From Chitinophagaceae bacterium (lineage in GTDB: Bacteria; Bacteroidota; Bacteroidia; Chitinophagales; Chitinophagaceae), in NCBI GenBank assembly GCA_016710935.1, contig JADJTY010000003.1, positions 248,001 through 312,000 on the forward strand: a DNA stretch of 64,000 nucleotides. The letters run 5' to 3'. Shown here one piece after another: positions 8,518-17,700 of the stretch (position 1 is the first letter of the stretch; each line of letters opens with the position of its first letter). Under the pieces are notes generated by a model. It saw only the letters and a program-made list of their open reading frames with translations. It had not been told where the DNA came from and did no database searches. The position numbers and the translations under genes are program-made.

Positions 8518-10629
8518 TTGTTCACCAAAAAAAGAATATTACCAGCTACACTTTTACTTTCATTAATTGTGTTATGTTCTGTAGTATATTGGTTTGCTAT
8601 GCAGAATAAATGGCTTATAGCTGACTATCATAAGCAACATGAGATGTCGGTTGAGCAGGACAAATTTGAAGATATGTTCCTGTATATTCAGTCTGCCGAA
8701 TCTGCAGTAAGGGGTTTTGCCGGTTCAGGAAATCCGAGGTTTATGGCAGGATACCCTTCTTTTATCGATTCTATCCGCAGCAATTTCAGGCAACTTCAAA
8801 AGTTCCAGGATCTTGATCATTCTTCCATTGATCCGGTTCTTTTTTCAACAATGGGCCAGCTGGTAAAAGATAAGATCGTATTTACCGGGCAGGTAAAGTT
8901 ATTATGCGAAAAGAATGACTTTGCTGCTGCGATCTCCTTAATTTCAACAGAAAGAGGTTTATTGCTTACTGACTCCATTTTAACCGTTCATCAGGCGGCG
9001 AATGATTTAATGCTGCATTCGCTGGGACAATCTAAAAGAACCTTCAATTTCGAAAACAATAAGTATTATAATATAGCCTATTGGGGAATTATAACTTCCC
9101 TGTTGTTTATTGCTGTGGTGGTTTTTTTATTATCAAGAGAGATCAAACGGGTACAACGCATAAGCAAAGAAATGGTGTTGCAGAAAGAGCATCTTGGTAT
9201 AACGCTTAAAAGTATTGGTGAAGGGTTGATCACCACCGGAAATGATGGAAATATTATTTACATGAATCCTGCCGCTGAGCACCTAACCGGTTGGACTAAC
9301 CGGGAGGCAAAATACAAACCATTACAAATTGTTTATGATGTAATTCATGAGGAAACAGGACTACCCTTTGAAAATATTGTAAACAAAATCCTGCAAAATG
9401 GAAGACGTGTTGAACTGCAAAATCATACCATTTTGCGGTCAAAAAACGGGGTGAACAGGGTCATCAATAATGGCGGATCGCCATTAATGGACCTCGAGGG
9501 TACCGTGCTGGGTGCCGTGTTAATTTTTAACGATATAACCGATCGTAAAAAAAATGAAGAAAAGGTAAAAAAAGCTGTTGAAAGATATGAGATCCTTTCC
9601 AGGGCTACAAGCGATACTATCTGGGATTGGGATATTATACAGGATACAATACTTTACAACGATAACATTACCCAAATGTTCGGATATCAAAAAGGAGAGA
9701 TAGAAAACGGCTCATCCTGGTGGAAAAATAATCTTCATCCGGATGATTACGAAAATATTAGTGTGGTTTTGGATGAAACATTTAAAAATATGTCACAAAC
9801 AATTCAATTTGAATACCGGTACAGGTGTGCAGATCATTCTTATAAAAATATTTTAGACAGGGCTTATGTTGCTTACAATGCCGGCGGAGCTCCTGTGCGT
9901 ATGATTGGGGCCATGCAGGATATTACAAAAGAAAAGGAACATGAACGTCATATAGCAATAGCCATAACAGATGCCCAGGAAAAAGAGAGAAGGGAACTGG
10001 GAATGGAATTACACGATAACGTTAACCAGTTACTGGGCGCTACGTTACTTTACATGGGTGTAGCCATAAAATCAGGTAACGTTGGCAAGGAGGAAAATAA
10101 GATACTAAAAAATTGTGTTGACTATATTAATGAAGCCATAAATGAGCTGCGAAATCTTTCTCATCGCTTAACCCCTTATTCAAAAGAAGAAGTATCGCTT
10201 AAAAATATTATTGAGATTTTGATTGAACCCATACAAAAAGCAAACCTGTTTGAAATAGACCTGCATGTTGATACTTTTGAAAATGATGTGGTAGATAGTG
10301 ATATGCAGACCAATTTATACAGAATCGTGCAGGAACAACTGACAAATATTTTAAAACATGCCCATGCCACTGAGGTTAAAATATTTGTACGGCTAACTAA
10401 AGAAGCAATAAAATTAAATATTGCAGATAATGGTAAAGGATTCGATATGCTAACATTACAGGATGGTATAGGTTTAGAAAATATTAAAACACGGGCAGAA
10501 ATGTTCTCTGGCAAATGTGAGATTAAATCATCACCGGGTAATGGTTGTGAATTAATGGTGGAACTGCCACTTAAAACAGTACGCCTGAAATCTTCTGAAA
10601 AGATGCTTTTGACACCCAATTTATCATAG
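8518..10629 (+). CDS. Sensor histidine kinase: CHASE3-like, two PAS, HisKA_3, HATPase
   Basis: The protein is 703 residues with a TTG start (an in-frame stop sits at 8509). Two membrane helices (about 7-27 and 182-205) enclose a helical periplasmic domain resembling CHASE3. PAS domains follow at about 225-345 and 350-480. The phosphoacceptor is His499 in MELHDNVNQ, characteristic of the HisKA_3 (NarL-type) group, and the HATPase has NGKGFD and GIGLENI boxes near the end. Such kinases usually phosphorylate LuxR-type regulators, but none is adjacent, so this is an orphan kinase. The next gene is an MscS channel 69 bases downstream with its own -7 box. Signal unknown. Confidence 0.9.
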   Translation: MFTKKRILPATLLLSLIVLCSVVYWFAMQNKWLIADYHKQHEMSVEQDKFEDMFLYIQSAESAVRGFAGSGNPRFMAGYPSFIDSIRSNFRQLQKFQDLDHSSIDPVLFSTMGQLVKDKIVFTGQVKLLCEKNDFAAAISLISTERGLLLTDSILTVHQAANDLMLHSLGQSKRTFNFENNKYYNIAYWGIITSLLFIAVVVFLLSREIKRVQRISKEMVLQKEHLGITLKSIGEGLITTGNDGNIIYMNPAAEHLTGWTNREAKYKPLQIVYDVIHEETGLPFENIVNKILQNGRRVELQNHTILRSKNGVNRVINNGGSPLMDLEGTVLGAVLIFNDITDRKKNEEKVKKAVERYEILSRATSDTIWDWDIIQDTILYNDNITQMFGYQKGEIENGSSWWKNNLHPDDYENISVVLDETFKNMSQTIQFEYRYRCADHSYKNILDRAYVAYNAGGAPVRMIGAMQDITKEKEHERHIAIAITDAQEKERRELGMELHDNVNQLLGATLLYMGVAIKSGNVGKEENKILKNCVDYINEAINELRNLSHRLTPYSKEEVSLKNIIEILIEPIQKANLFEIDLHVDTFENDVVDSDMQTNLYRIVQEQLTNILKHAHATEVKIFVRLTKEAIKLNIADNGKGFDMLTLQDGIGLENIKTRAEMFSGKCEIKSSPGNGCELMVELPLKTVRLKSSEKMLLTPNLS

Positions 10630-10664
10630 CATCATTTTAACGCTGATATGTATCTCATATAAAG

Positions 10665-10672
10665 TAAATTTG
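10665..10672 (+). promoter_or_regulatory. -7 box for the MscS gene
   Basis: TAAATTTG matches TAnnTTTG and sits 26 bases before the ATG at 10699, suggesting the channel is transcribed separately from the kinase. No clear -33 TTG. Confidence 0.5.
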
Positions 10673-10698
10673 CAGCTATACTTTAAAATAATGTTGTA

Positions 10699-11721
10699 AT
10701 GAGCAATAATGATATGCTGCAGTTATTCATTTACATCATATCGGGTTTAGCAACCGGTATTTTTGTACACAAAGTTATCATGCCTCTTTTTGCCAGGCTG
10801 GCGGCAAAAACATCTCTCAAATCTGATGACCTGATCATAAAAACGATCAGTAAATGGGTGATACCCTGGTTTTTTGCTTTGGGTTTATACCTTGGTTTAA
10901 AGCAGTTGAACTTCGAAAGCCGGTATTATTTCTGGATTGAAAATGGCCTGATGATATTCTATATTTTTTCGGGTACGATGATCCTTGCAAAAGTTGTATC
11001 CGGGCTCATCAGGATCAAAGCCGCAGGATCAGATGCCATTATTCCTTCATCATCCATTGTGAGCAATATTGTAATCATCATTATTTATTGTATTGGCTTA
11101 TTGATCATTTTGCAGTCGCAGGGCATTTCCATTACGCCGGTACTTACAGCACTTGGCGTAGGTGGATTAGCAGTAGCGCTGGCCTTGCAGCCTACCCTTT
11201 CCAATTTATTTGCCGGTTTGCAGATCATTTCTTCGGGTAACTTCAACCGTGGCGATTTTATAAGGCTTTCATCGGGCGAAGATGGCTTTATAGAAGACAT
11301 AACCTGGCGCAGTACCACCATCAGGGCTGCATCCGACCATATCATTATTGTACCCAATTCAAAACTGGCCGATATGACGGTACTGAATTACCACCTGCCC
11401 CACCAGGAAATTACTTTTGCTGTTGAAGTGGGTATTGGTTATGACTGTGATCTTACAAAAGTGGAGAACCTGACCAAAGAAGTTATCAGGGAAACTTTAC
11501 TTGAATCGGAGCATGGTGTAAAAGAATTTGAACCGGATATCAGTTTTGTGGCATTTGCTGACAGCAGTATCAGGTTAAAAGCTTTTTTACGGGTAAATAA
11601 TTATTCAGCACAGTTCCAGGTGCGTAGTGTGTTTCTTAAAAAGCTGCACGAACGATATAAAAAGGAGGGTATAATTATACCCTATCCTGTAAGAACGATT
11701 ATTATGAATAATGAGAAATAG
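10699..11721 (+). CDS. Small-conductance mechanosensitive channel (MscS family)
   Basis: The protein is 340 residues. Several membrane helices occupy about residues 5-145, ending in the pore helix LGVGGLAVALALQPTLSN with the Gly/Ala packing typical of MscS TM3. The cytoplasmic beta domain follows, with the usual FNRGDFI and ITWRSTTIRAAS sequences and VPNSKL. The family forms heptameric channels that open on membrane tension and release solutes under hypo-osmotic shock. Length and all MscS hallmarks fit, so the family call is firm. It follows the orphan kinase but probably has its own promoter. Confidence 0.93.
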   Translation: MSNNDMLQLFIYIISGLATGIFVHKVIMPLFARLAAKTSLKSDDLIIKTISKWVIPWFFALGLYLGLKQLNFESRYYFWIENGLMIFYIFSGTMILAKVVSGLIRIKAAGSDAIIPSSSIVSNIVIIIIYCIGLLIILQSQGISITPVLTALGVGGLAVALALQPTLSNLFAGLQIISSGNFNRGDFIRLSSGEDGFIEDITWRSTTIRAASDHIIIVPNSKLADMTVLNYHLPHQEITFAVEVGIGYDCDLTKVENLTKEVIRETLLESEHGVKEFEPDISFVAFADSSIRLKAFLRVNNYSAQFQVRSVFLKKLHERYKKEGIIIPYPVRTIIMNNEK

Positions 11722-11773
11722 CTATTAATTTGACTTTTTAAAAGCTAACTTTAGATCAACTAAAACTATACTT

Positions 11774-12130
11774 ATGACTGCTTCAGCTAAATCTGTCTGT
11801 TATTTTGGATTCTATTTGTATGTAGTTGGTATTACCTTAATGATGGCTCCTAATTTTTTGTTGAGCACCTTACAAATACCCGAAACCAATGAAGTTTGGA
11901 TACGGGTAGTTGGTGTACTTGCATTTGGTATCGGCTACTATTATCACCGTGCGGGTGCCGGCAATGTACAGTCGTTTTTTATACACACTGTAACAATCAG
12001 GTGTTTTGTATTTATTGCTTTTTGTGTATTTGTTTTGCAACAATATGTTTCACCGGTATTGATATTATTTGGTGCAGCAGATCTTGCCGGAGCGGCCTGG
12101 ACCTGGGTTGCACTGCGTAGTGAAAGATAA
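11774..12130 (+). CDS. Small four-helix membrane protein, unknown
   Basis: The protein is 118 residues and nearly all hydrophobic, with about four transmembrane segments (roughly 8-28, 42-58, 70-90, 95-113). The loop between the first two contains IPETNEVWIRVVG, a pattern seen in small uncharacterised bacterial membrane proteins. No catalytic motif is visible. It lies in the same direction 52 bases after the MscS gene, so co-transcription is possible, and converges with the DUF6370-like gene. I cannot assign a function. Confidence 0.7.
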   Translation: MTASAKSVCYFGFYLYVVGITLMMAPNFLLSTLQIPETNEVWIRVVGVLAFGIGYYYHRAGAGNVQSFFIHTVTIRCFVFIAFCVFVLQQYVSPVLILFGAADLAGAAWTWVALRSER

Positions 12131-12143
12131 GCACCCGGCTATT

Positions 12144-12497
12144 TTATTGTTTGTCTGCCTTTTTCTCAGGTAACAATTTGATGTACGTTATTTTAAAACG
12201 GTTATCAACCAGGTCGCCCTGTACTTCAGCTTTGCGAATGGCATTACACATACCGTTGTGTGCATGGGCATCACCAAAACTGTCAATATCGGCCCCATCA
12301 GCATAATAGGCTTTGCCGTCGATACGTACAGCCATATCGCAGGTTTTGCCTGCAAGGCCCAGTTTGCATTTACCGCAGGATACTTCTACTACCTGTGTTT
12401 TTTTATCCTCCTGCGGAGCGGATGTCCTGATTTCTGTTTGAGCAAAAGCTGTTACTGCAAACATCGAAAAGCATACATAAAGAATAATTGATTTCAT
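12144..12497 (-). CDS. Small secreted cysteine-containing protein, DUF6370-like
   Basis: The protein is 117 residues with a signal peptide (MKSIILYVCFSMFAVTAFAQ). The mature part has CGKCKLGLAGKTC, then AVRIDGKAYYADG, then DAHAHNGMCNAIRKAEVQG. This order (CxxC, a further Cys, a His-containing loop, another Cys) matches my memory of the Bacteroidota DUF6370 family. The Cys/His pattern suggests a metal- or disulfide-stabilised fold, but no activity is known to me. It converges with the membrane protein gene at 12130, 13 bases apart. Confidence 0.75.
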   Translation of the reverse strand: MKSIILYVCFSMFAVTAFAQTEIRTSAPQEDKKTQVVEVSCGKCKLGLAGKTCDMAVRIDGKAYYADGADIDSFGDAHAHNGMCNAIRKAEVQGDLVDNRFKITYIKLLPEKKADKQ

Positions 12498-12625
12498 ACA
12501 TAAAGTGTTTATGTCAATAAAAATACAATATACCCATTGTAAACAAAGAATTATTAATTTTTCTGCTGTATATAAAAATGTGAACAGCTTCCCCCTTTTT
12601 AATACCTTAGCCTTTTAAAACGATA

Positions 12626-13150
12626 ATGATGAACCGTATACTCATTTGCCTGCTATTGTTTTTACCGGTTGTTTCATTTGCACAGGAATGGAAAACCTTT
12701 AACCAGGCTGATATTTTGTTTACCGTAAAATATCCGGCCAACTGGGTTAATAAAATTAAGGAAGGCAAAAGGGTTTTCTTTACATCACCGGCCGAAAATG
12801 ATACAGACGATTTTTATCAGAACATTAATATAAGTGTTACTACAAACGCAGTGTTTGGAACTTCTTTAAAAGTTAAAGATGCCATTCAGAGCATTGCAGA
12901 TGAAGTAAAAAAAACGCTTGATGAATTTAACGAAGAATCCAGGAGTTCTTTTACCTGGAATGGTTTGGATGCTTTTGAAATTACCTACACCGGCTATAGT
13001 AGATCAGGCAAGTTAGCCGTTCGTGTTACACAAAGAATTTGCTTTTATAAAACCAGGCTTTACCTGTTAACCTATACTGCTTTAAAAAGTGACGATGTAT
13101 ATGCTGCTACGGCCAAACAGATCATCAGCACGATAAAATTTAAACCATAA
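12626..13150 (+). CDS. Secreted PsbP/DUF1795-like protein
   Basis: The protein is 174 residues with signal peptide MNRILICLLLFLPVVSFAQ (ATG at 12626 or 12629). The mature chain begins with a pattern common in PsbP-like and DUF1795 proteins: FTVKYPANWVNK, a short beta-rich region with FTSPAEN, and a C-terminal ITYTGYSRSGKLAVRVTQR then LLTYTA and a final helix ending STIKF. This fold occurs in many secreted or lipoprotein products of unclear function. Its stop is one base from the stop of the convergent DUF1415 gene. Confidence 0.75.
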   Translation: MMNRILICLLLFLPVVSFAQEWKTFNQADILFTVKYPANWVNKIKEGKRVFFTSPAENDTDDFYQNINISVTTNAVFGTSLKVKDAIQSIADEVKKTLDEFNEESRSSFTWNGLDAFEITYTGYSRSGKLAVRVTQRICFYKTRLYLLTYTALKSDDVYAATAKQIISTIKFKP

Positions 13151-13151
13151 T

Positions 13152-13703
13152 TTACCCATACCCGGTACAGGAATCTCTCAGCATCTTCATGTATACAAGT
13201 CCTTTTTCTCTTGCAAAATGGATGTTTTTATCCGGGATGGATTCCGGGTCATCATAATGCTCCAATGCTTTGTCAATGCTGCTTTCACGAAGTAAGTGCA
13301 ACATGGGATAAACCGACCGGTTGGTATAATTGGCAGCATCATTATCAGGTGCACCGGCAAATTTGTATTGTGGATGAAAACTGGCCACCTGGTAAATGCC
13401 GTTATCTCCTTTTTGCTTCAGCAGCTTTTCAGCAACCGAAACCATATCAAGATAACTATTGAATGTTTTGAAGCCGTTTGGAAAAATTAAAAAAGAAGTT
13501 TCAATTCCGGCATCCTCATCAAGTCTTGTTACTTCCTGCAGAAATGATTCCAGGCAAACCGCTGCATCAGTTGCCATTTCAACCCTGTAAAAAACAGTTT
13601 GTTTTTTTATTACCTGCGCTGCAAACGGACAAAAATTACAGCCGATCACTACATCGGTGATCCATTTTATTGTGTGCTTGATTACCAGTTCGTCTGTTAA
13701 CAT
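13152..13703 (-). CDS. DUF1415 family protein
   Basis: The protein is 183 residues, about the usual length for DUF1415. Family-like features are the N-terminal WITDVVIGCNFCPFA with a CxxC pair, the middle block FLIFPNG with SYLDM, and YQVASFHPQYKFAG followed by TNRSVYPMLHLLRE. DUF1415 proteins are soluble and widespread but have no established reaction that I know of; the conserved cysteines and histidines hint at metal binding. No signal peptide. Transcribed away from the lumazine-binding-like gene upstream. Confidence 0.85.
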   Translation of the reverse strand: MLTDELVIKHTIKWITDVVIGCNFCPFAAQVIKKQTVFYRVEMATDAAVCLESFLQEVTRLDEDAGIETSFLIFPNGFKTFNSYLDMVSVAEKLLKQKGDNGIYQVASFHPQYKFAGAPDNDAANYTNRSVYPMLHLLRESSIDKALEHYDDPESIPDKNIHFAREKGLVYMKMLRDSCTGYG

Positions 13704-13728
13704 AAAAGTAAAACTAACAGAATTCTGC

Positions 13729-14166
13729 TTAATTCTTTAAAGGGCCTTCCCAAATCACCTGGTCAATCATCCATTTGTCGTTTTGTTTGGCCAGCAAAAT
13801 ATAATCAACTCCCCACCAGGCTGTTACTTTTGCTGCAGCGATGGTATTCATTACATCCAGTACCTCAACTTTTTTTGGTGCAGTTGCTTTTGCAAAATTC
13901 TTTTTTTCATACACCCGTTTTGCATAATCAACAGCCTGTCTCCAGGTCATATTTCCATCCGGCGCATAGTTACCGGTTTTTTTATCCTGCCAGTAACCAA
14001 ATTTATATAAAGCCGGGTTAAGGCAACCGATAAGCTTAGTGGTATCTCCTTCGTAAAACCCTTCAATATAATTGAGGCAGGCTCTTTCAATTTTTTGCTT
14101 TGGATCCTGTGCTTTGGCAGCAAACATGATAAAGCAACCAAGCAACAGGACAGTAATTTTTTTCAT
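13729..14166 (-). CDS. Secreted NTF2-like (putative lumazine-binding) protein
   Basis: The protein is 145 residues from the ATG at 14166, chosen because MKKITVLLLGCFIMFAAKAQ is a clean signal peptide; a longer frame reaches 14217. The mature chain has the SnoaL/NTF2-like pattern: an N-terminal helix CLNYIEGFYEGD, a loop with LNPALYKFG, and C-terminal strands ending WMIDQVIWEG. The YEGDTTKL and KVTAWWGVDYILL segments resemble the Bacteroidota Lumazine_bd_2 group. Such domains make a small cone-shaped fold; the ligand is unknown. Confidence 0.75.
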   Translation of the reverse strand: MKKITVLLLGCFIMFAAKAQDPKQKIERACLNYIEGFYEGDTTKLIGCLNPALYKFGYWQDKKTGNYAPDGNMTWRQAVDYAKRVYEKKNFAKATAPKKVEVLDVMNTIAAAKVTAWWGVDYILLAKQNDKWMIDQVIWEGPLKN

Positions 14167-14368
14167 GACGGCGATTTTGAAACTGAAAAGTACAATTAGA
14201 TTGCTGCAGGCAGTCACCGTTCATAGAATTGATCTGTTAAAATCTGTAACAAATGTTTTGCGTTGGTTAATGGCGTCAATATTACTGCCTTATTAACAAT
14301 CCTTTTCAATTAGTAAAAGTCAATAGCATTGTATTTGCTATAAAAGCATGTATCTAAATATGATAATC

Positions 14369-15694
14369 ATGAAAACACTAAAACTCTCTTTTATTGTGCT
14401 TGCAGCATTTGTAAGTATTATGCCGGTTACTGAAACAAAAGCCCAGTCAGTAGCTGTATCTGTTAACTTCAATACTTTCCAGCAGGAACTGAGCCCTTAT
14501 GGCCGGTGGATGAACAATCCCAGGTTTGGGCAGGTATGGATATTTAATGAACCAGGCTTTAAACCCTATTACACCAATGGCCATTGGGAATACACCAATT
14601 ATGGCTGGAGCTGGGAATCCGACTACGACTGGGGTTGGGCGCCCTTTCATTACGGCAGGTGGGAACAGGATCCTTATCTTGGATGGATGTGGATACCGGG
14701 TTACGAATGGGCATCGGCCTGGGTAAGCTGGAGCAGCTATGATGATTATTATGGCTGGGCACCACTTGGTTACGGCATCAACATCAATGTTTCATTTGGT
14801 GGTGTTCCTTTCGACCGCTGGAATTTTATTCCGCGTCGCTATATCGGTGATCGCTATGTTAACCGTTACTGTGTTCCGCATCATGGAAATAATAATTTCA
14901 GAAGTGCAGTAGTTATCAACAATTATTATAATGGTAACAACGGTGTTGGCAGGTATGGAAGAGGCCCTCAAAGAAGAGAGGCAGAACGATATACCGGAAA
15001 CCGCATTTCCGAAAGGCGGATTGATTATACTGACAGGAACCGTAACAGGGGACAAAACGCAGGTAACAGCAATTTTAACAATGGCAGAAGGAATAATGAT
15101 GGTGGAAATCAAAACAGTAATTCGGGCGATTGGAATAACAGACGCAGAAATGATAATGCAGCTACTTCTTCTGATAATCAAAACAGGAGAGAACAAAACA
15201 ACATTAACCGCCCGGGCCGCAGGCAAACCGGTGAAGCCAATCCAACTAATAATGGAGAAACCGGAAACAATCCACGCAGAAGAGATATGAATCAAAGCGG
15301 CAATAATAGTACAACGACGCCGGTTATTGAAAACAGGAGGCCTTCAAGAGATGTAAACCCTGTTCCGCAAACCAATGAAAGCACTGATCCGCGCAGAAGA
15401 CAGAATGAGAACAGGATGAACAGAAGGAATGACCTTGAAAACCAGGTTCCTCCGCAGCAACAGCAGCAGCGCTATGAAAGACCGGCACCAACACAAAGGC
15501 CTCAAATGGAACGGCCTGTACCACAGCAGCAGCATCGATATGAGCGGTCTGTGCCCCAGCAACAAGCTGCACCTGCCATGCAGCAGCGAAGAATGGAACG
15601 CAGAAGTGAAAATGCAGGAGGTGGAAATATGCAACGTTCAAATGATAATAACCAACGTGGAAACAGATCTGGAGAAAGAAGAAAGAATGAATAA
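14369..15694 (+). CDS. Secreted Tyr/Trp-repeat protein (DUF6600-like) with disordered Arg/Asn/Gln tail
   Basis: The protein is about 441 residues from the ATG at 14369, where the signal peptide begins (MKTLKLSFIVLAAFVSI to TKAQ); ATGs at 14348 and 14360 would extend it. Residues 35-150 hold aromatic repeats of the type SPYGRW, GWAPFHYGRW, WIPGYEWA and YGWAPLGYG, typical of DUF6600-like proteins. The rest (about 190-441) is low complexity: NNGRRN and Arg-Gln-Asn runs, then Pro-Gln-rich repeats (QQQRYERP, VPQQQHRYERS). The tail is probably disordered and strongly basic, so it may bind polysaccharide or nucleic acid at the surface; that is inference. Confidence 0.8.
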   Translation: MKTLKLSFIVLAAFVSIMPVTETKAQSVAVSVNFNTFQQELSPYGRWMNNPRFGQVWIFNEPGFKPYYTNGHWEYTNYGWSWESDYDWGWAPFHYGRWEQDPYLGWMWIPGYEWASAWVSWSSYDDYYGWAPLGYGININVSFGGVPFDRWNFIPRRYIGDRYVNRYCVPHHGNNNFRSAVVINNYYNGNNGVGRYGRGPQRREAERYTGNRISERRIDYTDRNRNRGQNAGNSNFNNGRRNNDGGNQNSNSGDWNNRRRNDNAATSSDNQNRREQNNINRPGRRQTGEANPTNNGETGNNPRRRDMNQSGNNSTTTPVIENRRPSRDVNPVPQTNESTDPRRRQNENRMNRRNDLENQVPPQQQQQRYERPAPTQRPQMERPVPQQQHRYERSVPQQQAAPAMQQRRMERRSENAGGGNMQRSNDNNQRGNRSGERRKNE

Positions 15695-15732
15695 AAATTA
15701 ATTGACCCCTATGCAGATGGTTCTTTAATAAC

Positions 15733-15776
15733 AAACGCCACTCATTTTGTTTACAAAATGGTGGCGTTTTTCTTTT
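15733..15776 (+). terminator. Rho-independent terminator
   Basis: AAACGCCAC and GTGGCGTTT, extended by CATTTTGT/ACAAAATG, form a long near-perfect stem followed by a T-rich run (TTTTTCTTTT). It lies 38 bases after the DUF6600-like stop. Confidence 0.85.
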
Positions 15777-15778
15777 CT

Positions 15779-15835
15779 GCCACGAATTGCACGAATGGGC
15801 ACGAATAATTAGTGTTTATTAGTGTTATTCGTGGC
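15779..15835. repeat. Short intergenic palindromic repeat built on CACGAAT
   Basis: The element is bounded by GCCACGAAT (15779-15787) and ATTCGTGGC (15827-15835) and contains further CACGAAT and TTAGTG words. Similar CACGAAT-word sequences occur between genes in many Bacteroidota as I recall. It lies between the terminator and the next gene, with no coding content. Confidence 0.65.
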
Positions 15836-15912
15836 TTATTGAATTTGCCAGACGATCCCTTTTTAATTTTAGATAAATTCTTAAAGTAATAATTGTTTTC
15901 TTTGCAGTAATC

Positions 15913-16737
15913 ATGGCTTTATATTTTACTTCGCTAAACTCGGGCAGCAACGGAAATTGTTATTATGTAGGAACCAAAAACGACGCTGTTTTAATAGATG
16001 TGGGGATCAGTTGCCGGGAAACAGAAAAGCGGATGAGGCAGCTTGGCTTAAACATGAATACGGTAAAAGCTATTTTTGTTTCGCACGAACATGGAGATCA
16101 TGTAAAAGGCGTATCAACCCTGGCCAATAAATACAGCTTACCGGTTTACATTACCGCTAAAACGGCTAAGCATGGCCCCAGACTTATCAGTCATCTTGCT
16201 AAAAATTTTGCTGCCAAAGAAACAGTCACCATTGGTGATCTGCAGGTAACGCCATTTTTGAAGTGCCACGATGCTACAGACCCTCACAGTTTCATCATCA
16301 ACAGTAATGGAATAACAGTTGGCGTGTTAACTGATATTGGAACCGTGTGTGACGAAGTAGTTCATTATTTTAAACAATGCCATGCTGTTTTTTTAGAATC
16401 CAATTATGATGAAGCGATGCTGGAAAACGGCAGGTATCCTATTCATTTAAAGAACCGGATACGTGGCGGCCACGGGCATTTATCCAACAGGGAAGCACTG
16501 GATCTTTTTATGAAACACCGCTCCCCTAACCTGTCACATGTGTTACTTTCCCATTTGTCAAAAGAAAATAATTCGCCCGAAATAGTTGAATCATTATTTA
16601 AACAGCATGCAAATGGTATTACCATTGCCATTGCACACCGGCACCAGGCAACAGAAATATTTACGATCAGTGTGGGTACTGGTAACCCGGCAATAAAAAA
16701 GGTTGTGAGGCCGCTGCAACTGGGCTTATTTGAATAA
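15913..16737 (+). CDS. MBL-fold metallohydrolase, YycJ/WalJ-like
   Basis: The protein is 274 residues. The metallo-beta-lactamase motif HEHGDH is at residues 58-63, with further ligand-type residues in HDATDPHSF, a TDIGT strand, and later ESNYD. The start LYFTSLNSGSNGNCYYVG is characteristic of the YycJ (WalJ) group, often called a putative exonuclease or phosphodiesterase; its substrate is not well established. Cytoplasmic, no signal peptide. A near-consensus -7 box (TTTCTTTG) precedes the ATG by a few bases. It is followed by cbpA after 74 bases. Confidence 0.9.
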   Translation: MALYFTSLNSGSNGNCYYVGTKNDAVLIDVGISCRETEKRMRQLGLNMNTVKAIFVSHEHGDHVKGVSTLANKYSLPVYITAKTAKHGPRLISHLAKNFAAKETVTIGDLQVTPFLKCHDATDPHSFIINSNGITVGVLTDIGTVCDEVVHYFKQCHAVFLESNYDEAMLENGRYPIHLKNRIRGGHGHLSNREALDLFMKHRSPNLSHVLLSHLSKENNSPEIVESLFKQHANGITIAIAHRHQATEIFTISVGTGNPAIKKVVRPLQLGLFE

Positions 16738-16811
16738 GCGTGCAATTCCCGAAAACTTTAAACTGCTTAACCTTAGCCTTGTGTATCTTTACAGTATAAA
16801 AATGCTGAATA

Positions 16812-17693
16812 ATGGAGTTTATAGACTACTACAAAATTTTAGGCATTGATAAAAGTGCTTCCGAAGAAGATATTAAAAAAGCCTACCGGAAATTAGCCAG
16901 GAAGCTGCATCCCGACCTCAATCCGAATGATAAGGCCGCACACCAAAAATTTCAGCAGATCAATGAGGCCAATGAAGTGTTGAGTGATCCGGAGAAAAGA
17001 AAAAAGTACGACACGTACGGGAAAGACTGGCAACATGCTGACCAGTTTGAGCAACAGAAAAAATCAAGACAACAATCCCAAAACGCCGGAGGACAGCAAT
17101 TTTATGAAAATGCCGGAGACAGTGATTTTTCCAGCTTTTTTGATTCGATGTTTGGTGGCGCCGGCAGCAGCAGGCAAACAAAATTCAGGGGACAGGATTA
17201 TAATGCTGAACTGAAATTGCAGTTAACAGATGCCCTGTTTACTCATCAGCAAACATTAACGGTTAACAATAAAAATATCCGCATTACCATTCCTGCCGGT
17301 ATTGAAAACGGACAGGTGATCAAATTAAAAGGCTATGGTGCACCGGGAGTACATGGCGGCCCTGCAGGTGATCTGTACATCACATTTATAATAGCACCCC
17401 ATCCACAGTTCAGGCGTTCCGGAAACGACCTTTTTACCACTGCAAAAATTGATCTGTACACGGCATTGCTGGGCGGTGATACTACCCTGGAAACACTAAA
17501 CGGAAAAGTTAAACTGGCAGTAAAACCAGAAACACAACCTGGAACAAGGATCAGGCTGAAGGGTAAAGGTTTTCCCGTTTATAAAAAAGAAAATGAGTAT
17601 GGCGACCTGTATATTACCTATGAAGTAACATTGCCAACAAATCTTACCGAAGAACAGCAAAAACTTTTTACTGAATTGAGTAACCTTAAATAA
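16812..17693 (+). CDS. cbpA: Curved-DNA-binding-type DnaJ co-chaperone CbpA
   Basis: The protein is 293 residues with an N-terminal J domain (DYYKILGI, HPD at residues 33-35), then a Gly/Gln/Ser-rich linker (about 75-125) and the two beta-barrel C-terminal substrate domains (from about 130). It lacks the Cys-rich zinc finger of DnaJ, which is the CbpA type. It stimulates DnaK ATPase and binds unfolded clients; E. coli CbpA also binds curved DNA. The next gene, seven bases later, is the CbpM-like modulator, which supports this assignment over generic DnaJ. Confidence 0.9.
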   Translation: MEFIDYYKILGIDKSASEEDIKKAYRKLARKLHPDLNPNDKAAHQKFQQINEANEVLSDPEKRKKYDTYGKDWQHADQFEQQKKSRQQSQNAGGQQFYENAGDSDFSSFFDSMFGGAGSSRQTKFRGQDYNAELKLQLTDALFTHQQTLTVNNKNIRITIPAGIENGQVIKLKGYGAPGVHGGPAGDLYITFIIAPHPQFRRSGNDLFTTAKIDLYTALLGGDTTLETLNGKVKLAVKPETQPGTRIRLKGKGFPVYKKENEYGDLYITYEVTLPTNLTEEQQKLFTELSNLK

Positions 17694-17700
17694 AAATGTT

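Noticed and set aside
14792..15295. Long minus-strand frame of 167 codons inside the DUF6600-like gene
   Set aside because: It lies opposite a low-complexity Arg/Asn/Gln coding region, and its Ile/Ser/Val-rich product is the expected shadow.
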